Shown here one piece after another: positions 36,137 through 48,580 of a stretch of DNA of 64,000 nucleotides. Below the pieces are notes generated by a model. The model was not told the origin of the DNA, ran no database searches, and saw nothing but the letters and a program-made list of their open reading frames with translations. The position numbers and the translations under genes are program-made. Position 1 is the stretch's first letter. Each line of letters starts with the position of its first letter. The stretch is from Neovahlkampfia damariscottae (lineage: Eukaryota; Heterolobosea; Selenaionea; Neovahlkampfiida; Neovahlkampfiidae): assembly GCA_016618085.1 (NCBI GenBank), contig JABLTG010000057.1, positions 37,942 through 101,941 on the forward strand. The letters are read 5' to 3'.

Positions 36137-38230
36137 GTTTTCAAATATTTTTTTTAATTTTTCTCTTTTTATAAATTCAATTATATCTCCTTTTTGTATA
36201 TCATCATAACCTTTAACAAAAATTCCACATTCTTGTCCTTCTGAAATTTGATTTACTTCTTGTTTAAATCTATAAATAGAAGTGACTTTTAAATTTTCAA
36301 ATATTTTTTTTTTCCATCTTAAAATATTACAAAATGATGCATCTGTTGTTGCTTTACCTTTTTGAACAACACTACCAGCAATTGAAACATTCTCTTTTTG
36401 AATTTTAATTTCAAATGGTGTTTCAACAACAGCAGTACCTAAAACTGATTCTTCAAATTTATCAGGTGATAATTTTAATAATTCTTCTTTTAAATAATCA
36501 ATTAAATGATAAATAACATTATAAACTTTAATTTCAACTTGTAATTTTTTTGCAAGATTCTTTGAAATATTATCAGGTTTAGAATTCATTCCAATAATAA
36601 TTGCTTTAGTTGATTTAGCAATTTCAATATCAGATGTTGTTATTTTACCAACACCTGATTTTATCATTTTAACACTAACTTCTTTTTTTGGAAATGTTGA
36701 TAATATTTTATTAATTGCATCTAATGTACCTTGAACATCAACTTTTACAATTATTAATAATTCATTTTCTTTTTCTTCATCTTGTTCTCCATCTTTTAAT
36801 TCATCTATTTGTTCATTTTTTGGATTTAAATCAATTGCATTTTGATTTAAAATATTCATTTCTTTTTTTTTTAATCTTGATTCAATTATTTTCTTTGCAG
36901 TATATTCATCACTAACTTGAATTAAATAATCAGATGAATTTGGTATTCCTTCAAGACCAACTATTTCTGCTGCTTGAGAAGGATATACTTTTTTTAATGG
37001 TTTTTTATTTGAATCAAATAATGTTTTAATTTTACCATATGTTTCACCACAAACTACAAATTGACCAGGTTGTAAAATACCTCTTTTAACAATAGCAGAA
37101 ACTCTAACACCAATTCCATGATCAATTTTAGTTTCAAGTACAATTGCTTCTGTATTACATTCTTGTGTTGCTCTTAAATTTAAAAATTCAGCTTGAATTA
37201 AGATTTCTTTTAAATATTATTAATATAATTTATTAATCCTTACCATCAACTAATTCTTTCATTCCAATTCCTTTCATTGCTGATATTTCAATTATTGGTG
37301 TTTCACCACCATTACTTTCTAAAATGATATCATGACTCAATAAATCAAATTCAATTTTTTTTTTCATTTTTTCATTTTTCATTAAATCAATTTTGTTTAT
37401 TGCAATAATAATTTTAACACCTGCTTCTTTTGCTTGATTTAATGCTTCAATTGTTTGTTGTTTAACACCATCATCAACAGCAATAACCAAAATTACAATA
37501 TCTGTGACATTTGCACCTGCTGCTCTCATTGATGAAAAGGCTGCATGTCCAGGAGCTAAAAAAAATAAAAAAATAAAATTACAACTTACTATCTACAAAT
37601 GTTATAATTTCATCTTTTGATAATTCAAGTTGAAAAGCACCTAAATGTTGAGTAATTCCACCAGCTTCTTTTGCTACAACATTTGAATTTCTCAAATAAT
37701 CTAATAATGATGTTTTTCCATGATCTACATGTCCCATTATAGTTACAACAGGTGGTCTAGGTTTTGAAAATTCATCATCTTCAATTTCAGTTGGATAAAT
37801 ATCAAATAAAATTGATTCATCCATAATTGGTTTAACTTTTAAATTTAAACAAATATTTTTCATTAATTTTATGGATAAAAGATCATTTAAATTAGTATTT
37901 GATGGAATTTGTTTTGGAAAGTTTCTTAATAATTGACCTTGAAATATTAATAAACTTTAAAAATTTACCTGTTGTGACACCAAGTTGATTTGCAAATTTA
38001 GATAAAGATAATGGAATTGATATTTGAATTTGATCAGTTTTTGGTTGAAGTTTAGACATGGTTTTTATATTTTTTTTTTCTAAATTTTTAGCTTTTCTTT
38101 GTTCTTCTTTTTTCAATTGTTTTTCTATTTTTGAAATTGGTGCTTTTGTATTCTTTTCATCCGTAACATAATTTTGAAAATTCTTCTTCACAAATTTTTT
38201 TGAAGAAGAGAAAAATTGTTTGAACATCAT
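36128..38230 (-). CDS. MTIF2: Mitochondrial translation initiation factor IF-2
   Basis: Bacterial-type IF-2 GTPase that brings initiator tRNA to the mitoribosome. Basic N-terminus ([21 protein letters not shown]) fits a mitochondrial presequence. Then the IF-2N-like [19 protein letters not shown]1 [17 protein letters not shown]2 region [14 protein letters not shown]3 DTPGHAAF (split by an intron), G4 NKIDL, G5 SAMKGIG, domain II ([21 protein letters not shown]), domain III ([30 protein letters not shown]) and domain IV ending [19 protein letters not shown]. Four exons with introns of about 30-38 nt. About 660 residues. ATTGG 38229-38233 overlaps the first ATG, so the second ATG (38227) may be used. 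The stop codon lies inside the TIP41 coding end. Confidence 0.94.
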
Positions 38231-38233
38231 TGG
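38229..38233. promoter_or_regulatory. ATTGG element overlapping the IF-2 start
   Basis: CATTGGTCAA lies across the first IF-2 ATG and 55 nt upstream of the divergent gene at 38289, the only copy in the 58-nt gap. Confidence 0.4.
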
Positions 38234-38288
38234 TCAAAAACTCTACATTCAAACAAGAACATTTATTATCAAACAACATTAAATAGAA

Positions 38289-39150
38289 ATGAGTTTGAAT
38301 TTTTATATTTTTTTTTTTATTTTTAGGTTCAAATGAATGGCAATGGCAATATAAAGATTGTTTGAAATCAAATTCAAAGTTACCAACTTTTAAAATAGAA
38401 GGTATAAAAAAGTTCTTTGGTTTTTATAGAACTTCAATTGAATCAAGTCAATTAAAAAGAGGATGTATTATATTTTTTCAAAAAATAGATCACAGTCTTT
38501 TACATTTTGCAAATGAACTTTCAACTTCATTTAAAACTTCAGTTTTCTAATTTTTCCGACCTAACTTTTTTTAGGACCTTTTAGGAAAGAATCAAACAAA
38601 TATTTTTGTATTTGTTGCTTGTAATTCTTTAAATGAATTTGATGAAAAAACAAAACAAGCTCCAAAAAATATTCAATTATTTGCTGATATTGGAGGTAAT
38701 ATTTCTGAACAATTTGGAATGAAACCATTAATGAATTTAATTAATATAAATGATATCATTAGTGATCAATCAAAAAGAAAATATGAAAAACAAACTTTAA
38801 ATGGTACTTTCTTTTTTCAAGATGGTTTAATTATTAAATCACCTGCTTATCAACCAAAATTACAATCAAATACAATTGGAATTCTAAAAAGTTGTTTTGA
38901 ATATTTAGAAAAGAATAAATATGATTTAAATGTTGTTACTTCTAAAGGTAGTTTTGCTGAAGATTTAACTGAAAAAGAAATTCAATCAGTTTATAAAAAA
39001 TCATGGGATCTTTATTTACAAGAGTATGAACAAATGCTTGAAGATTTAGGTCAAAAGAAGAAAATTATAACTACAGAAAAAAAAAAGAAAAAAAAGAAAA
39101 AAAAAAAAAAAGTGGAAGAAGAAGTACCAAAGATACGTTCAAAATTATAA
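38289..39150 (+). CDS. Thioredoxin-fold-like protein with poly-lysine tail
   Basis: Unassigned. The first coding exon is only 4 nt (ATGA), followed by a 34-nt intron (38293-38326), giving MSSNEWQWQYKDCLKS. A second intron (about 38541-38573) joins TSFKTS to DLLGKNQTNIFVFVACNS. The middle, NIFVFVACNSLNEFDEKT, IQLFADIGGNISEQFGMKP and TFFFQDGLIIKSPAY, has the strand-helix rhythm of peroxiredoxin-like proteins, but I see no catalytic CxxC or peroxidatic cysteine. The end is a run of lysines then PKIRSKL. About 265 residues. An alternative is an unrelated family; the fold call is tentative. Confidence 0.55.
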
Positions 39151-39230
39151 TTCCATTCTTTTTAATGGACTATCAGGTAATTATGAAGAGTTTTATTTTT
39201 TCTTTCAAAAAAAAATATTTTTATTTACTG

Positions 39231-40503
39231 ACTTTAATACCACTTAAAATATATCCTCCTGTAGCTGATGTCTTCATTTCTGGATGAGTCCTCATTGGTA
39301 ATACTTGATAATCTCTCATTAAAGTTTCAGAAATTCTCAACATAACACAATCCTTTTCTAATTCTTCATAACAACTTGTCAATGCCTATTAAAATTCAAA
39401 AATAAATAATTTTTAAACCTCTGGTGAATTTGAATAAATTGCAAAATAACCATTTGATTTTAAAAATGGAAATAATTTTAAAAGTATTTCTTTATGATCA
39501 AATGTTGCAGTTGAAATGATTAAACTATCACATTTTGGTATATTTTCATCATTTGCATCATCAAATGATAAATGTTTAACATTATTTTTTAATATTTCTG
39601 TTTCAAAATTCATTTGTCTTGCTAAATGAAAATGAGTATTTCTTCCACCTCTAACATAAAGATGAATTAATTGTCCTGTTGATCCTAATCTATCCAAAAT
39701 ACAACCTGATACTAATCCAGCACATGTTTCAAATAAAAGAATTCTATTTTTTGGTTGAATATTTCCAAGTGTCATTAGTCTTGATAAAGAATCAATTCTT
39801 AAATGACTAAAAAGAAAATTAATAACTAAAATACAATTAAATTTTACGATATTTTTGATGGATTTTTTTTAAAATATAAATCAGCTAATAGGAAAATTGT
39901 TGGTTCCTTTTTTTGAATAAATTTTAGAAAAAAAATGAAAATATTTACACAGACTAAAATGAACTGATAATATTTTTTCTTTTTCCTTTTGATGTACTAC
40001 AATGTGTAATGTTTTAATTTTCTTTGAATTTACTTTTTCTTGTGAAAAATTTGTTTTTTCTGAAAAGGATTTACTTCCTTCAATTAATTTTGTAATAATT
40101 TCTTGTTTATCCATATTTTTAATTCTCATTTCATTAATATCTTCAACTGAAATACTTTGGGCTTTAAAAATTAAAAGAATTTAAAATGAAAAACAATTTC
40201 CATCGTCCACTATTGAAATAAGTAATATTAATATTTCAAACCAATATTTCTATTATCAATACCATCAGTTGAAATATGTTCATTTAAATCATCTTCTTCA
40301 GGTGCTTTTTCAGCTAACTTTAAAATTTTTTTTTCGTGGTCAATCTGGAACCAAGAAAAAAAATCTTTTCCAATTAAATTACCGAGTTGATAATATTTTT
40401 TACGCATCTTAATAGTACTATTCTTTTTTATAACTACAAAGTAATCTTCTCCATCATCAACACGAAGTACGACAGTGTCACCTTCAATAATTTTTCGACT
40501 CAT
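39231..40503 (-). CDS. TRM6: tRNA m1A58 methyltransferase non-catalytic subunit TRM6
   Basis: Partner of TRM61; together they methylate adenosine-58 of tRNA in the nucleus. Seen: IIEGDTVVLRVDDGE, GNLIGKDFFSWFQI, TKLIEGSKSFSEKTNFSQEK, ISHLRIDSLSRLMTLGNIQP, RILLFETCAGLVSGCILDRLG, GQLIHLYVRGG, and the ending LRISETLMRDYQVLPMRTHPEM plus GGYILSGIKV. Several short introns; a 15-nt microexon (40195-40209) supplies VDDGN in NIVDDGNSQS. The intron region 39890-40020 is less certain (my joint reads LSVHFSLSDLYFKKNPSKI). About 330 residues, shorter than human TRM6 because the acidic insert is absent. Starts at the ATG 40503, 12 nt from ATTGG. Confidence 0.9.
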
Positions 40504-40515
40504 AACTTTCTGTTG

Positions 40516-40520
40516 ATTGG
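40516..40520. promoter_or_regulatory. ATTGG element upstream of TRM6
   Basis: GATTGGACAA 12 nt upstream of the TRM6 ATG, in the 48-nt gap after the stop codon of the preceding same-strand gene. Confidence 0.45.
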
Positions 40521-40551
40521 ACAAAAAAAAAATAAAAAAAAATCAAACTTA

Positions 40552-43442
40552 TTATTCATCTAAATGATTCAATATTTTTGAGAATATTGTGTTAACAGTT
40601 GTATCATTTTCAATTTCAACAATATCATTTTTTAATTCTTCAAGAATATTTGATAGATTTAATTCTTTCATTTTTTGTTTTGCTAATTGATTTGATGATA
40701 ACATCATTAGTGCTCCACATGAATTTTTCAAAAACTTCAAATAAAATTCTTCATTGTTTTCATCTTTCTTATATTCAGATGAATGATTTTCAATTAATTT
40801 TATAATAACATTCAATGATTCACTTTTTAAAATAAAATCTCGAAAATCATCAAAACTTGAAATTACAAGTAAAATACCACAAATCTAAAAAAAATTTAAA
40901 ATATCTCAATATTTCAATTACATTTGTATTTAATGTTATAAAATTTGATGATTTTAATAAATTGATCAAAATTGAAATAACATCATTTTGAACTAATAAA
41001 TTACAAACAATTTCATCAGGTGAAAGTATCCAAATATTTCTAGTTACTCTTTCCAATAAAGATATTCTTTCATTGGTTGAATTTTCATTTAATTTTAAAT
41101 TTAAAAGTGAAACTAAAGTTGGAATAACATTATTTTCAACCATTAAATCCCTACTTTCTTTTTCTTCCATACAATTCTTCAATAATAATGAATATAAAGA
41201 TAATAATTTTTGTGGTAATTTTGATGATTGAATTTGTTCAAGGATTAAAGTCAAACAATTCTAATTAAAAATAATTAATGAATTTAAAAAGATATATTTT
41301 ACTGAAGAAACAATCCATTTTTTAATATTTTTTGAATTTACTGATAAATTAACAAATAATGTTCCAACTGTATATAATAATGTATAATCATTGGATAATA
41401 AAAATTCAGATAGAACAGTTAAGAAATCTTCATTAATCAAGTATGATTTAAAATCATCATTAATTTCAATAATTCTAGCTAATTCTTGACATATTTGATT
41501 TACATGTTGATTTGAATCAACACAATGAAAAACAATTGTAAAAAAGTCTGCAAAACTATAATATTAAAAATGAATAAAATTCAAACCAATCTTTATAATT
41601 CATTTCAACAGATGGAATTAAAAAATAATCAAATTTCATTAATTTAATTAAAAAATTTGAATTCAATTTAACTTTCATTTCTTTTTTATTTTTAACACAT
41701 ACCTCAACTACTTTTTTTAATTCATTAACCTAATCATTAATTTAAATTAAAATATTTACCATTCGAAATGTTTCATTTTTAAAACTAAATAGAACATCTT
41801 CTTGATGTAAATGAATAAAATATGATATTAAAATATTTAACAACTAATAAAAAGGATAGGGTTATTTGATATATATATTTTTTACATTTAATTCTTGTTT
41901 TGTTGTTTCACTATTTTTAATTTTTTCAATTATTTTTTTAGTATTTAATTTTGAATCAAAACCCTCAGTACAATAATAGGCTAAATATTTTGATAATTTA
42001 AATCTTCTTTTAATTTGATGTTCTTTTGAAGGTGAATTAATTGTATCAGGACTATCTGTATTTTCTAAAATATTTTGTTCAATAAAAAAAATATCTGAAA
42101 TTTGTTCAATATTTGTTCCAATATCTTTTTAAGGGAATTAATTCTTTTTTTAAATATTCACTTACCTTTTATTCCTAAAACTAATGATAGATTTTTAGCA
42201 AAAATATCAGCACGTGAATAATTTAATGGTATTTTCATTTTATTATTTGTTACTTTCAAAGGAAGTAAATCAGGTTTTAAATTTAATATTTTGTTTGTCC
42301 AATTATAATATTCTTCATCACCACTAAAAAAAAATTAAAATTAAAAAAATAAAACTTTAAAGATTCTAATTTAGCTCTGATATATAAAAAGTCATAAAGA
42401 AATTCTTGTGGTGATGAATTTAATGATTTTATCGATTTTTTAAATTTTTCAAATGAATCTAATTGGATCCGAACATTTGATATTAATATTTTTTCTTACC
42501 TTTTTCATTTTCATAATTTTTTGGTATTTTAAGTTCAATAAAAAAATCTTGATATTGTTCAGTATCTGATGGTAAATACATTCTTCTGAGACAAGAAAAA
42601 TATATTTTTTCATTTTCAGTTTCAATTAATAATTCAACATGATCCCAAATTGATAAATCTTTTGAAAATAAAGTTTTCTTTTTTTGAGATTTTAAAAATT
42701 GAATTGAATAATCTTCTTTTTGTTTTATTAAATTTGTTGTTGAAATTCTTTCAGCTAATTCTTTTAAATTTAATTTTTGTGATATTTCCCTTGGTGGTAA
42801 TGATATGATTGAAAGATTTTCTTTTCCATTTTCAAAATGTGTTTTAAAATATGGTAACTTTTCATTCATCTTTTTTTCTTTAAATTTTTCATCAATTAAA
42901 ATATGATATGAATTTAATTCAAATATTTTAAATCCTTTTTCTAAATCTATAATTTTTGATAATGGTACAGGTTTTCTTGCATTTGGTATTTCTTTTATTA
43001 AAACAATATCTTTTCTTTCTTTTTGATATGACCATGTTTTCATAATAGAATCAGCTTTACAACGAATAAGAATTTCATTTATAGTTGAATCTCTATCACC
43101 TGTTTCAAGTATTATCTCTTGCTTTTTAAAATTAAAAGTTAAAAAAAAAAGACTTTACTTCTTTATCCCCAAAAGCTAAAGAAATTAAAAATGAGTCTGA
43201 TGAAGGATCTATTATGATATTATTTATTTGTTCATAACTAAATTGATGTGGTTTTTTTTGAAAACTTTCATGAAATAAATAAAAAAAATGACTTCCGCCA
43301 CATAAATAAAATTCTTCAGAATTAAATCCACAAATACTTTTAGAAAACATTGAGATATTTCTTTTGTAGTTTACGAATAAAAATTAATTTCATCTTTCAA
43401 ATAATATTCAAGGTGTAATTTGGCAATTGTTTGTTCTTTCAT
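40552..43442 (-). CDS. PH-like and armadillo-repeat protein, unassigned
   Basis: Long gene with about ten short introns. Exon 1 is small (MKEQTIAKLHLEYYLKDEINFYS) and is spliced through a 38-nt intron to ICGFNSEEFYLCGGSHFFYL. The N-terminal 200 residues have alternating hydrophobic strands compatible with PH-like folds (FSYEQINNIIIDPSSDSFLISLAFG). The C-terminal half is armadillo/HEAT-like: LLSLYSLLLKNCMEEKESRDLM, NNVIPTLVSLLNLKL, QNDVISILINLLKSS, SCGALMMLSSNQLAKQKM. About 840 residues. I cannot assign a family; exon edges in 40820-42480 are approximate. ATTGG at 43480-43484 lies 37 nt upstream of the ATG at 43442. Confidence 0.6.
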
Positions 43443-43479
43443 TATTTTGGAGCTTCACCAAAGAAGGAGATGCAAAGCT

Positions 43480-43612
43480 ATTGGTCAATTGAAATTAATT
43501 CGTTAAATTTGAAAAAACTCCAAGTTGAAATAAAATATATAATATTTCGAAAAATAGAATGTTTAAATTTACATTTTTTCGTATTTAAATCATTGGTCAA
43601 AAATAAACCAAT
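43480..43612. promoter_or_regulatory. ATTGG/CCAAT elements between ARM gene and PMCA
   Basis: ATTGGTCAA at 43480 and again at 43592, and CCAAT at 43608-43612, 24 nt before the PMCA ATG. No ORF is supported in this 194-nt gap. Confidence 0.45.
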
Positions 43613-43636
43613 AGTAAAGTCTTTCGAAAAACAGTT

Positions 43637-46600
43637 ATGTCTTCTGAGTTTGCTATCAGCACGAAGGATATTGAAGAAATCATTTCAAAAAGGACTCCTG
43701 AAGTCATTAAAGCGAAAGGCGGTTATGAAGAAATCGCAAGAAATTTAAGAACTGACCTCAAAGACGGAATTGATCCAGATGAAAGATCAAACAACTTCCA
43801 TGAAAGAAAAAAATGGTAAGCATTAATATTTAATTAATGTATAGTTTTGGTGAAAATATTTACCCACAAGCTCCTGGAAAATGGTGGATCAAACTTTTTA
43901 TTGACGCTCTATTTGGAGATCTCATGCTTATTATTTTAATGGTTGTAGCTGTTGTATCTATGGTTCTTGGTATCGCATTTCCAGAACATGAAGAAGAAAG
44001 ACCTTTTGGGTAATTTATAAAAAATAATTTAACATAACGTTTTTTTAAAGTTGGATTGAAGGATTTGCTATTTTATCAGCTGTTGCTATTGTATCAACAG
44101 TTACAGCTACAAATGATTGGGATAAGGATAGAAAATTCCGTAAACTAAATCAAGCTTCAAAAATTCAACCTGTAACTGTTATTAGAGGAGGACAACCAGA
44201 ACAACTGGTGACAACAGACCTTGTAGTTGGTGATATTATTTCACTTGATACAGGTGCTGCTATTCCAGCTGATGGTTTATATCTTTTTGGTTATGATTTA
44301 AGAACTGATGAGTCAGCGATGACAGGTGAATCAGTAACAATTCATAAAAATAGAGAAAAAAGTCCAGTCATGTTATCAGGATGTACTGTTGCAGAAGGTA
44401 CAGGTACTATGCTTGTATTAGCTGTTGGTGCAAGATCTGAATGGGGAAAAACTTTAGCTCAACTTAATGAAAGTGATCAAGAAGATACACCACTTCAAGA
44501 AAAACTTGATGCTTTAGCTATTTTTATTGGAAAAATTGGAATTACAGCAGCTACTTTAACATTTATTATTTCATGTATTGGATGGTTAATCACAAAATTA
44601 ATTGATGGTGCACATTTTAGTGGATCTGATATCAATGTTATTGTTCGTTACTTTATTGTTGCTATTACAGTTATTGTTGTTGCTGTTCCTGAAGGTTTAC
44701 CTTTAGCTGTTACTATTTCACTTGCTTATTCAGTTGGTAAAATGATGAAAGAACAACAACTTGTACGTCATTTAGCTGCTTGTGAAGTTATGGGTGGAGC
44801 TACAACAATTTGTTCAGATAAAACAGGAACTTTAACAATGAATAATATGACAATAGTTGCTGGTTATTTTGGAGGAAAATATTATGAACAAAGTCATGAA
44901 GCGGATACTACAAATATTCCAGAAGCAACAAGTTTAAATAGTACACTTGTTGAAATTATTAAACAAGGTATTTCTGTTAACTCAACTGGTAATCTTGGAA
45001 AAGAAGAAATTACAAAATCACATCCAATGTTTGGTAATTCAAATTATACACCAAAAACATTACTTATTGGAAATAAAACAGAAGGTGCACTTTTAAAATT
45101 AGTCAATGAAAATTGGGGTAGTTCATATCTTGATATTAGAAAATCATTTCCAAATGAATCAGATAAATTAGACTCAGATAAATCATTTCTTGAATTTAGA
45201 ATTCCATTTAGTTCAGCACGTAAACGTATGACAACAATTGTTTGTGATAACGGAAAATTTATTTTACACACAAAAGGTGCTGCAGAAACTATTGTTGGTT
45301 TATGTACTAAAATTTTAAGAGAAGATGGAACAGTTACAGAATTAGATAAAGATGAAAAAATGGCAATGTTAAATACAGTTTCAGAAATTGCATCAAATGG
45401 AATTAGAACAATTTGTATTGCTTATAGAGAATTAGGTGATGAAAAAAAAGAATGGGATGAAACTATGGAAGAAGATTTAATATTTTCATGTCTTGTTGGT
45501 ATTGAAGATCCTCTTAGACCAGAAGTACCTGCTGCTGTTAAAAGATGTAAAGGTGCTGGTATTAAAGTTAGAATGGTTACAGGAGATAATAAACTTACTG
45601 CTCAAAAAATTGCTCAACAATGTGGCATTTATCAACCAGGTGATGCTTTTGATGAATATAAAGTATTAGAAGGACCAGAATTTAGAGAAATTGCAAAGAA
45701 TTCAGAAAAAGATCCAGAAAGATTTGATTTAGTTTTAAAACATTTACAAGTTTTAGCAAGATCTTCACCAACTGATAAATTAACACTTGTTAAAGCATTA
45801 TCTGAACGTGGTGATGTTGTTGCTGTTACAGGTGATGGTACAAATGATGCTCCTGCTTTAAAAGCTGCTGAAGTTGGTTTAGCTATGGGAGGTGGAACAA
45901 GAGTTGCACAAGAAGCTGCTGATATTATTATTCAAGATGATAACTTTGCTACAATTGTTACAGCTTGTAAATGGGGTAGAAGTATTTATGAAAATATTAG
46001 AAAATTTTTACAATTTCAATTAACTGTAAATGTTGTTGCTCTTAGTTTAATTTTTATTTCATCAATTACAGCATTTATTGTTCCAACTTCAGATGGAAAA
46101 GGTGCATCATTACCTTTAACTGCTATTCAACTTTTATGGTTAAATTTAATTATGGACACAATGGCTGCACTTGCATTAGCTACAGAACCACCAGAAGATT
46201 CATTACTTGATAGACAACCATATGGAAAAACAGAAAGTTTAATTACACCTTATATGTGGGTTGCAGTTCTTGGTCATTCATTTTATCAATTAGTTGTTTT
46301 ATTTTTAATTTATTTCTTGGGAGAAAGAATTGGACTTTCACAACCAGAATATGCTATTTTTGAACCTAAACTTTATACAGCTGAACAAGTTAATAATTCA
46401 CTCATTTTTAATACATTCGTTTGGTGTCAAATTTTCAATGAATTTAATTGTAGAAAAGTACATAAAGCAGATCTTAATATTTTCAAAAATCTTCATAAGA
46501 GTTTCTTATTTATGTTTGTTATTGTTGTTTCAATAATAGTTCAAACACTTTTTGTTCTTTTAGGATATTTTACTTATGCAAATCTTTTCCTTAAAACAAC

Positions 46601-46811
46601 TGGAAATACATGGTATCAATGGATTGTTGCAATTGGAATAGGATTTTTATGTATTCCATATCATTTCTTGGTTATTAAACCAATACAAATTGGAATGGTT
46701 TTAGGTGAAAGAATTTTTGAAAAATCAAAAAAATCAACACAATCAGAAGATATTGATCGTGATCATGAATTGGTAGAAGAGAAAAGTTTATTAGTTGAAG
46801 AAAAATTATAA
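43637..46811 (+). CDS. PMCA: Plasma-membrane-type Ca2+-ATPase (P2B)
   Basis: Calcium pump using ATP through an aspartyl-phosphate. Two short introns (about 43816-43844 and 44010-44050) precede a single long exon. Seen: FGENIYPQAPGKWW, TM1-TM2, the actuator TGES, PEGLPLAVTISLAYS in TM4, phosphorylation site CSDKTGTLTMN, nucleotide-binding KGAAETIVGLC, DPLRPEVPAAV, GDGTNDAPALK, TM5-TM10 with NVVALSLIF and LLWLNLIMDTMAALALATEPP. That last segment has N and D but not the full SERCA ligand set, typical of PMCA. The C-terminal tail is short, acidic and without an evident calmodulin helix. About 1,000 residues. Confidence 0.96.
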
Positions 46812-46816
46812 AAATA

Positions 46817-48358
46817 TTATTCTTCTTTTTTTAATGCTTTCACTAAATTTTGAATCTCTTTTTCTTGATTTTCTTGTTGTTCATTCTTTTTTACTTTCCA
46901 TTCAATTTTTTCATTTTTTAAAAATCCATCTTTTTCAACTAAATACAATAATTCATTTAAAATTAAAAGTGATTTTAAATTTTCATTTTCATTTTTTAAA
47001 ATTTCAAATCTTGATGAATTTTCATGTCTAGAAATTAAAGGTGAAATATCAAAAAAGTTTTGTTTTGTAAATTTATATAAATTGGTTTGTGAAAATGAAT
47101 TTGAATCTAAATTTAAATTGATGGATGATAAATATTTTCCAATATCAATTTCAACAAAAACCAATTTACAAAATCTTTCATATGAAATTTTAAATGCTCT
47201 ATAATGTAATGAAAGTGATTCTTCAATCTTTGTTGCAATATCATCTTTTTCATTTCCTTCAAAACGTGATTTACCCCATTCAGGTGATGTTGGTGATACT
47301 TTATCAACTTCAAATGCATTAACAAATGCATCAATAAAATCAATATCACTTGGATCATCAATTTGTCTTAATTTTTCAATTTCGTTTTCTTCTTCTTCTT
47401 CTTCATTTTTAAAATCTAATAAATTTAATTTTTCTTTTTCTTCTTCTTTTTCTTCTTCTTTTTCTACTACTCCTTCTTCATCTTCAAAATCAAACATTTC
47501 ACTATTTTCAGGATTGAATACTAATTAGTTTTAATCTTTTCTTTTTTTTTTTTTACCTCTTTTAATATGAAGAATTTTTGAAACGATTTCTCTTAGTTCT
47601 AATACTTGAACTAATTTTCTTTTTAATGAATCATTTAATAAATGTTGTGGAATGAGTGATGGCATTTCTGGTTCTCTTAACTTACGTAAAATATTTAATT
47701 TCTCTTCTCCGTCTTCATCTGCTGCTGTTTTTAATCTAAATTCACGAAATGTTTGACTTTCTAATTGTAACTTTCTCATTTTTTTAATCATTTTAAATGC
47801 ATCCAAAGCTGTTAAACATTTACCTTCTTTTTCAGCATCTTGATTTAACATATCAATTTCTCTTTTATTTATTCTTTGAATTCTTTCATGTTCATCATCC
47901 CATTCTTTCAAAGCTATAAAAAATAAAGTAAATAAAAGAAACTTGTTGTCTAACCTTCACTTTCACTTATTTTTTTTGTTTTCATTATTTCTTTTATTCT
48001 TTTAACCGCTTCATCAACAGGACGATTTGTAAACCACCATGGTGCTATTTTATTAAATTATTTTTTTTATATTTTTTACTTGGACCAATTCCTATTTTAT
48101 TTGTTAACTTTTTTATTTTATTTTACCAAATCTTGATAATTCTTGACCTGATGTAGTTTTAGTTTCAATTTTTCTTCTAAGTTTATCATCTGGAAATACT
48201 ATTTTTCCTGGATTTGCTTGTTTTTGTGTAATTTTTGGTGGTGGAACAGCTTTCATTGCATCATAAAATTGTGGTGGTAAATATGATCCTTTATGTTGTG
48301 CAAGAGCTTTATAATGTTTATATAAATCATATCCTGCTATTTTGGATTTGTATCTCAT
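46817..48358 (-). CDS. mS23-like mitochondrial ribosomal protein with long acidic extension
   Basis: Five or more exons. N-terminal part: GSYLPPQFYDAMKAVPPPK, GKIVFPDDKLRRKI, then PWWFTNRPVDEAVKRIKEIM and EALKEWDDEHERIQRINKRE. This matches the layout of mS23/Rsm25 (PP motif, V/Y-ED-LR segment, then a helix with R/E repeats), so I call it mS23-like with moderate confidence. A 12-nt microexon (48080-48091), flanked by two 35-nt introns (48045-48079, 48092-48126), supplies GIGP. After an intron near 47528-47562 the frame continues for about 235 residues of glutamate-rich and helical sequence (VFNPENSEMFDFEDEEG) not known in mS23. Stop is 5 nt from the PMCA stop. CCAAT at 48393-48397. Confidence 0.65.
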
Positions 48359-48392
48359 TCTCTTAACAAAAAAATAATTGAAAACAGTTAAC

Positions 48393-48397
48393 CAATA
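48393..48397. promoter_or_regulatory. CCAAT element upstream of mS23-like gene
   Basis: AACCAATAAA 34 nt upstream of the ATG at 48358; a long 5' ORF reading through it lacks support. Confidence 0.4.
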
Positions 48398-48580
48398 AAA
48401 TGTTCTGAATTTTAAATTTTTTTTTCCATTCAAAAAAAAATTATTTACTTTTGACAGACTTAATAATAGAAAAAAACAATCAGAGTAACAATTGTGTTCG
48501 GAAATTTGAATAAAATGAGTTTTTGAAAAGAAACAAATACAAATCAAATTATTTATTCAAACTCTTGAATATGTATCAAA

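Noticed and set aside
39070-39115. Poly-A run as a retroposon tail
   Set aside because: It encodes an in-frame lysine tract inside the 38.3-39.2 kb gene, with no target duplication seen.
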